From RGIG3009 sp045590855 (GTDB lineage Bacteria > Bacillota > Clostridia > Oscillospirales > Acutalibacteraceae), in the NCBI GenBank assembly GCA_045590855.1, contig JAZNRV010000098.1, forward strand, positions 1 to 16,735: 16,735 bases of DNA. The letters run 5' to 3'. The position numbers were made by a program, and so were the translations under genes. This document shows positions 15,199 to 16,735 of the stretch, one piece after another (the stretch's first letter is position 1; each line of letters starts with the position of its first letter). The notes under the pieces were generated by a model, which had not been told where the DNA came from, made no database searches, and worked only from the letters and a program-made list of their open reading frames with translations.

Positions 15199-15220
15199 TG
15201 GGGTTTATTTGGGGTTTATT
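15199..15220 (+). repeat. Tandem 11-bp direct repeat
   Basis: TGGGGTTTATT occurs twice without a gap, at 15199-15209 and 15210-15220. Its first copy overlaps the right arm of an inverted repeat (AACCCC/GGGGTT). Its place between tRNA and integrase suits arm-type integrase or excisionase binding sites, but function is inferred only from position. Confidence 0.6.
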
Positions 15221-15259
15221 ATGCGAAAATACACCCGCTTTTGTGGTTCTTATCCTCAC

Positions 15260-15338
15260 AAAAAAAGAAACAGAGCCTAAGCCGGAAAGGGGCCACACCA
15301 TAGTTGGTGCGCATGCCAATCCCATCAGCACTGTTCCT
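15260..15338 (-). ncRNA. Candidate small RNA between integrase and tRNA-Arg (unrecognised family)
   Basis: A consensus minus-strand promoter predicts a start near 15338. The transcript opens with GGAACAG (15337-15331), which pairs with CTGTTTC (15273-15267), and that is followed at once by seven T (15266-15260), giving a closed RNA of about 79 nt. Inside, CGCACCA/TGGTGTG form a 7-bp hairpin with loop ACTA (about 15294-15311), and a GCC/GGC hairpin follows. The U-tract and promoter agree in direction, and no protein frame with a ribosome binding site is present. It may be an element-encoded regulatory RNA. I cannot match it to SRP, 6S, tmRNA or another known family by eye. Confidence 0.5.
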
Positions 15339-15344
15339 AATGAC

Positions 15345-15373
15345 ACTATACCACAAAACGAAGACAGTGTCAA
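15345..15373 (-). promoter_or_regulatory. Consensus promoter of the candidate RNA in the element
   Basis: On the minus strand the -35 is TTGACA (perfect, 15373-15368), the spacer is 17 bp, and the -10 is TATAGT (15350-15345). It points away from the integrase toward the tRNA, with no protein gene downstream. The boxes are flanked by inverted TGACACT/AGTGTCA copies (about 15341-15347 and 15366-15372). Confidence 0.75.
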
Positions 15374-15419
15374 CCAAACAACTACACAACGCGCACGTTC
15401 TTGTGTCGGTTCCTGTTTC

Positions 15420-15457
15420 AAAAAGATTCCCGCCCAACTATTGAACGGTTGAGCGGG
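15420..15457 (-). terminator. Terminator of the integrase gene
   Basis: CCCGC/GCGGG and CAAC/GTTG pair around one mismatch and a 9-nt loop (15429-15457). On the minus strand five T follow after a 4-nt gap (15424-15420); on plus four T follow directly, so it may work both ways. It lies about 58 bp past the integrase stop. Confidence 0.6.
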
Positions 15458-15514
15458 TTTTACATTCTGTATATTTTCTTTTAGGAAATACTTTGCGGAT
15501 AATAGTGCGGTCTG

Positions 15515-16735
15515 TTATGCCCGCTTTACAGGGTGCAGAATATCACCAATCAAATCGGATGCGCGCTCATCGGCAGAGCGTATCGCGTGTGTGTAGATAT
15601 TCCCTGTTGTGGTTAGGTTGCTGTGACCGAGACGTTTTGACACGGTACGCAAATCCGCACCGGCAGCAATCAGCAACGTGGCGTTTGTATGGCGTAGGCT
15701 GTGTAGGTGAATCTTCGGAAGTTCGTGCCGGGCAACGAAATCACCAAACCATTTTGTTAACGTGTCGGGGTAAATGGGTTTCCCGTCCCACTGTATAAAT
15801 ACCTTGTTGCTGTCTACCCACTTATCGCCAATCAAAAGCTGTGTTTCCCTTTGCTCGGCTTTCAGTTCCCGCAATAAAGCCATTGCTTCATTGGGTACCT
15901 TTATCACCCGCTTGGATGCCTGCGTTTTCGTTTCATCGTCAAACACGCCACGGCTCGGCACGTAGATTGACGAGCGGGAAATATCAATCACGCTGTGCTC
16001 AAAATCAATGTCCGACCATTCAAGGCCGCACAGCTCACCGCGACGCATACCGGTATACAACAACGTCGTCACAATGGCACGATACTTTAACGGCTCATCC
16101 TGTAAACACGCGAGAAGCTGCTGCGCTTGCTCCTCGTCAAGGTACGCCGCTTCTTTGTGCTCGGCTCTCGGCGCTTCCACACGTCGGCACGGATTCGCAA
16201 AAATCACTTGCCACTTGACGGCCTTTTCCAGTATCGAGGACAACACACGGTGATAATGCAGCACGGTATTGCCGGACAGCGCACGTGCCCGCTCCACTAC
16301 CTCAAACAATTCACGCAGCGGAACGTGTAACGCTGCACAAATCTTTTGCGCCGTTCGTGCGGCAACGTTATCACAACGCACCGCTATCGATACCGTGTTT
16401 ACCGACAACCCGCTTTCATCCGCCAACGCTTGGAACGTAAGCCCACGTTCTTTCAAAAGCGGGCGCAGATTCCGCTTTGCTCGGTACAAATCATCCTGTC
16501 TCTCACCGTTTCCCGATAACTCATTGTAGAACTCCATCAGATGGCGCGGCTGTAATCGGTCAAGCGTGATATTTCCAAGTGATGCTTTAATGCGCGTGAG
16601 CAATATCCGGTACCCATCCACCGTCTTGGGCCGTAGTTGTTTCTCGGCGTATTCTTCCATCCAATAGTCAATGAACTCCGCAAACCGGATGGAACCGTCG
16701 AGCACTTGCCCGGACATGACTCGTTCCTCAAACAA
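15515..16735 (-). CDS. int: Tyrosine recombinase / integrase with inserted HTH domain (5' end cut by window)
   Basis: A phage/ICE-type site-specific integrase. At least 406 residues are visible; the reading frame is still open at the right edge, so the true start and probably an N-terminal arm-binding domain lie outside. The core-binding SAM-like domain begins near FAEFIDYWMEEYAEKQLRPKT (in this numbering about 18-38). It is interrupted at about 86-148 by an XRE-like helix-turn-helix (TFQALADESGLSVNTVSIAV, then TAQKICAALHVPLRELFEVV) and resumes at LSGNTVLHYHRVLSSILEKA. The catalytic domain has Arg231 (TGMRRGEL), Lys270, His345 and Arg348 (HSLRHT), His371 (LGHSN) and nucleophile Tyr381 (NIYTH), so all active-site residues are present. 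It should recombine at the adjacent tRNA-Arg. The HTH insertion may aid DNA binding or autoregulation. Confidence 0.92.
   Translation of the reverse strand: MFEERVMSGQVLDGSIRFAEFIDYWMEEYAEKQLRPKTVDGYRILLTRIKASLGNITLDRLQPRHLMEFYNELSGNGERQDDLYRAKRNLRPLLKERGLTFQALADESGLSVNTVSIAVRCDNVAARTAQKICAALHVPLRELFEVVERARALSGNTVLHYHRVLSSILEKAVKWQVIFANPCRRVEAPRAEHKEAAYLDEEQAQQLLACLQDEPLKYRAIVTTLLYTGMRRGELCGLEWSDIDFEHSVIDISRSSIYVPSRGVFDDETKTQASKRVIKVPNEAMALLRELKAEQRETQLLIGDKWVDSNKVFIQWDGKPIYPDTLTKWFGDFVARHELPKIHLHSLRHTNATLLIAAGADLRTVSKRLGHSNLTTTGNIYTHAIRSADERASDLIGDILHPVKRA

Larger units (their letters stand above)
15178..15514. other. Non-coding segment between tRNA-Arg terminator and integrase
   Basis: About 340 bp with no convincing protein gene. 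From left to right it holds a GC-rich inverted repeat AACCCC/GGGGTT (about 15188-15205) merging into a tandem 11-bp repeat, then the candidate minus-strand RNA (15260-15338) and its promoter, then the integrase terminator hairpin. Recombinase arm sites or excisionase sites would be expected here. The open frame at 15180-15452 on plus has no ribosome binding site and low-complexity composition, so I leave it out. Confidence 0.6.
15129..16735. mobile_element. Left end of an integrated element at tRNA-Arg (partial)
   Basis: An intact tRNA gene is followed directly by non-coding DNA with repeats, and then by a tyrosine recombinase gene that points back toward the tRNA. This is the classic layout of a prophage, ICE or genomic island inserted at a tRNA 3' end. 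The attachment core would be part of the tRNA 3' half; the second copy and all cargo lie beyond the right edge of the window, so element type and size are unknown. Confidence 0.7.

Noticed and set aside
15260..15338. SRP RNA or 6S RNA in the element
   Set aside because: The conserved SRP core (GGUCAGG...GGAAGGAAGCAGCC type) and the 6S open-bubble layout are absent.
15180..15452. 90-codon plus-strand frame between tRNA-Arg and the integrase
   Set aside because: There is no Shine-Dalgarno and no recognisable domain, and it runs antisense to a consensus promoter and candidate RNA.
1..16735. CRISPR arrays, insertion sequences, toxin-antitoxin pairs or defence genes
   Set aside because: No regularly spaced repeats, transposase frames or small coupled gene pairs with such motifs were found; the only mobile-element protein is the integrase at the right edge.

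Overview
The window looks like chromosomal DNA of a low-to-mid GC Gram-positive anaerobe, most likely class Clostridia. The evidence is a BofA-family sporulation protein, strong AGGAGG-type ribosome binding sites, sigma-A-type promoters often with an extended TGn -10, a clostridial-style divergent type II topoisomerase pair, and a clostridial-type tyrosine integrase. Genus cannot be told from the sequence alone; an Oscillospirales-like gut organism is a guess.

Left part (1-9616), all protein genes on the minus strand. Reading with transcription, from right to left: parE-parC (a topoisomerase IV-type pair, coupled by a ribosome binding site that overlaps the parE stop); then secG, with its own promoter and a strong terminator; then bofA just beyond that terminator; then an operon pgeF - four-helix membrane protein - rsmF; then an orphan rhamnulokinase (rhaB) with its own near-consensus promoter and terminator. 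In the 183-bp gap between parC and secG, a plus-strand promoter followed by two hairpins and a U-tract looks like a small RNA gene of about 80 nt. Its two hairpin loops are complementary to each other.

Middle (9617-12496): an AraC-family regulator is divergent from a two-gene sugar module, a xylose-isomerase-like TIM-barrel epimerase/isomerase followed by a Gfo/Idh/MocA dehydrogenase. The intergenic region holds a direct repeat with 21-bp periodicity, as expected for an AraC-type activator, and the module ends in a bidirectional terminator shared with apbE. The module probably handles a sugar, polyol or inositol derivative; the substrate is unknown.

Right part (12495-15128): apbE, a lipoprotein flavin transferase, is divergent from an O-antigen-ligase/Wzy-like polytopic membrane protein. 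This is followed by a tRNA-Arg(ACG) gene whose promoter -35 box lies inside the preceding terminator.

Right edge (15129-16735): the start of an integrated element next to tRNA-Arg. It contains a 386-bp non-coding segment with a tandem 11-bp repeat and a second small-RNA candidate (consensus promoter to U-tract, about 79 nt, minus strand). Then comes a tyrosine recombinase with all catalytic residues and an XRE-like helix-turn-helix inserted in its core-binding domain. Its N-terminus runs off the window, so the cargo of the element is not visible. The strongest candidates for something undescribed are the two small RNA loci; no complete new protein system is visible in this window.
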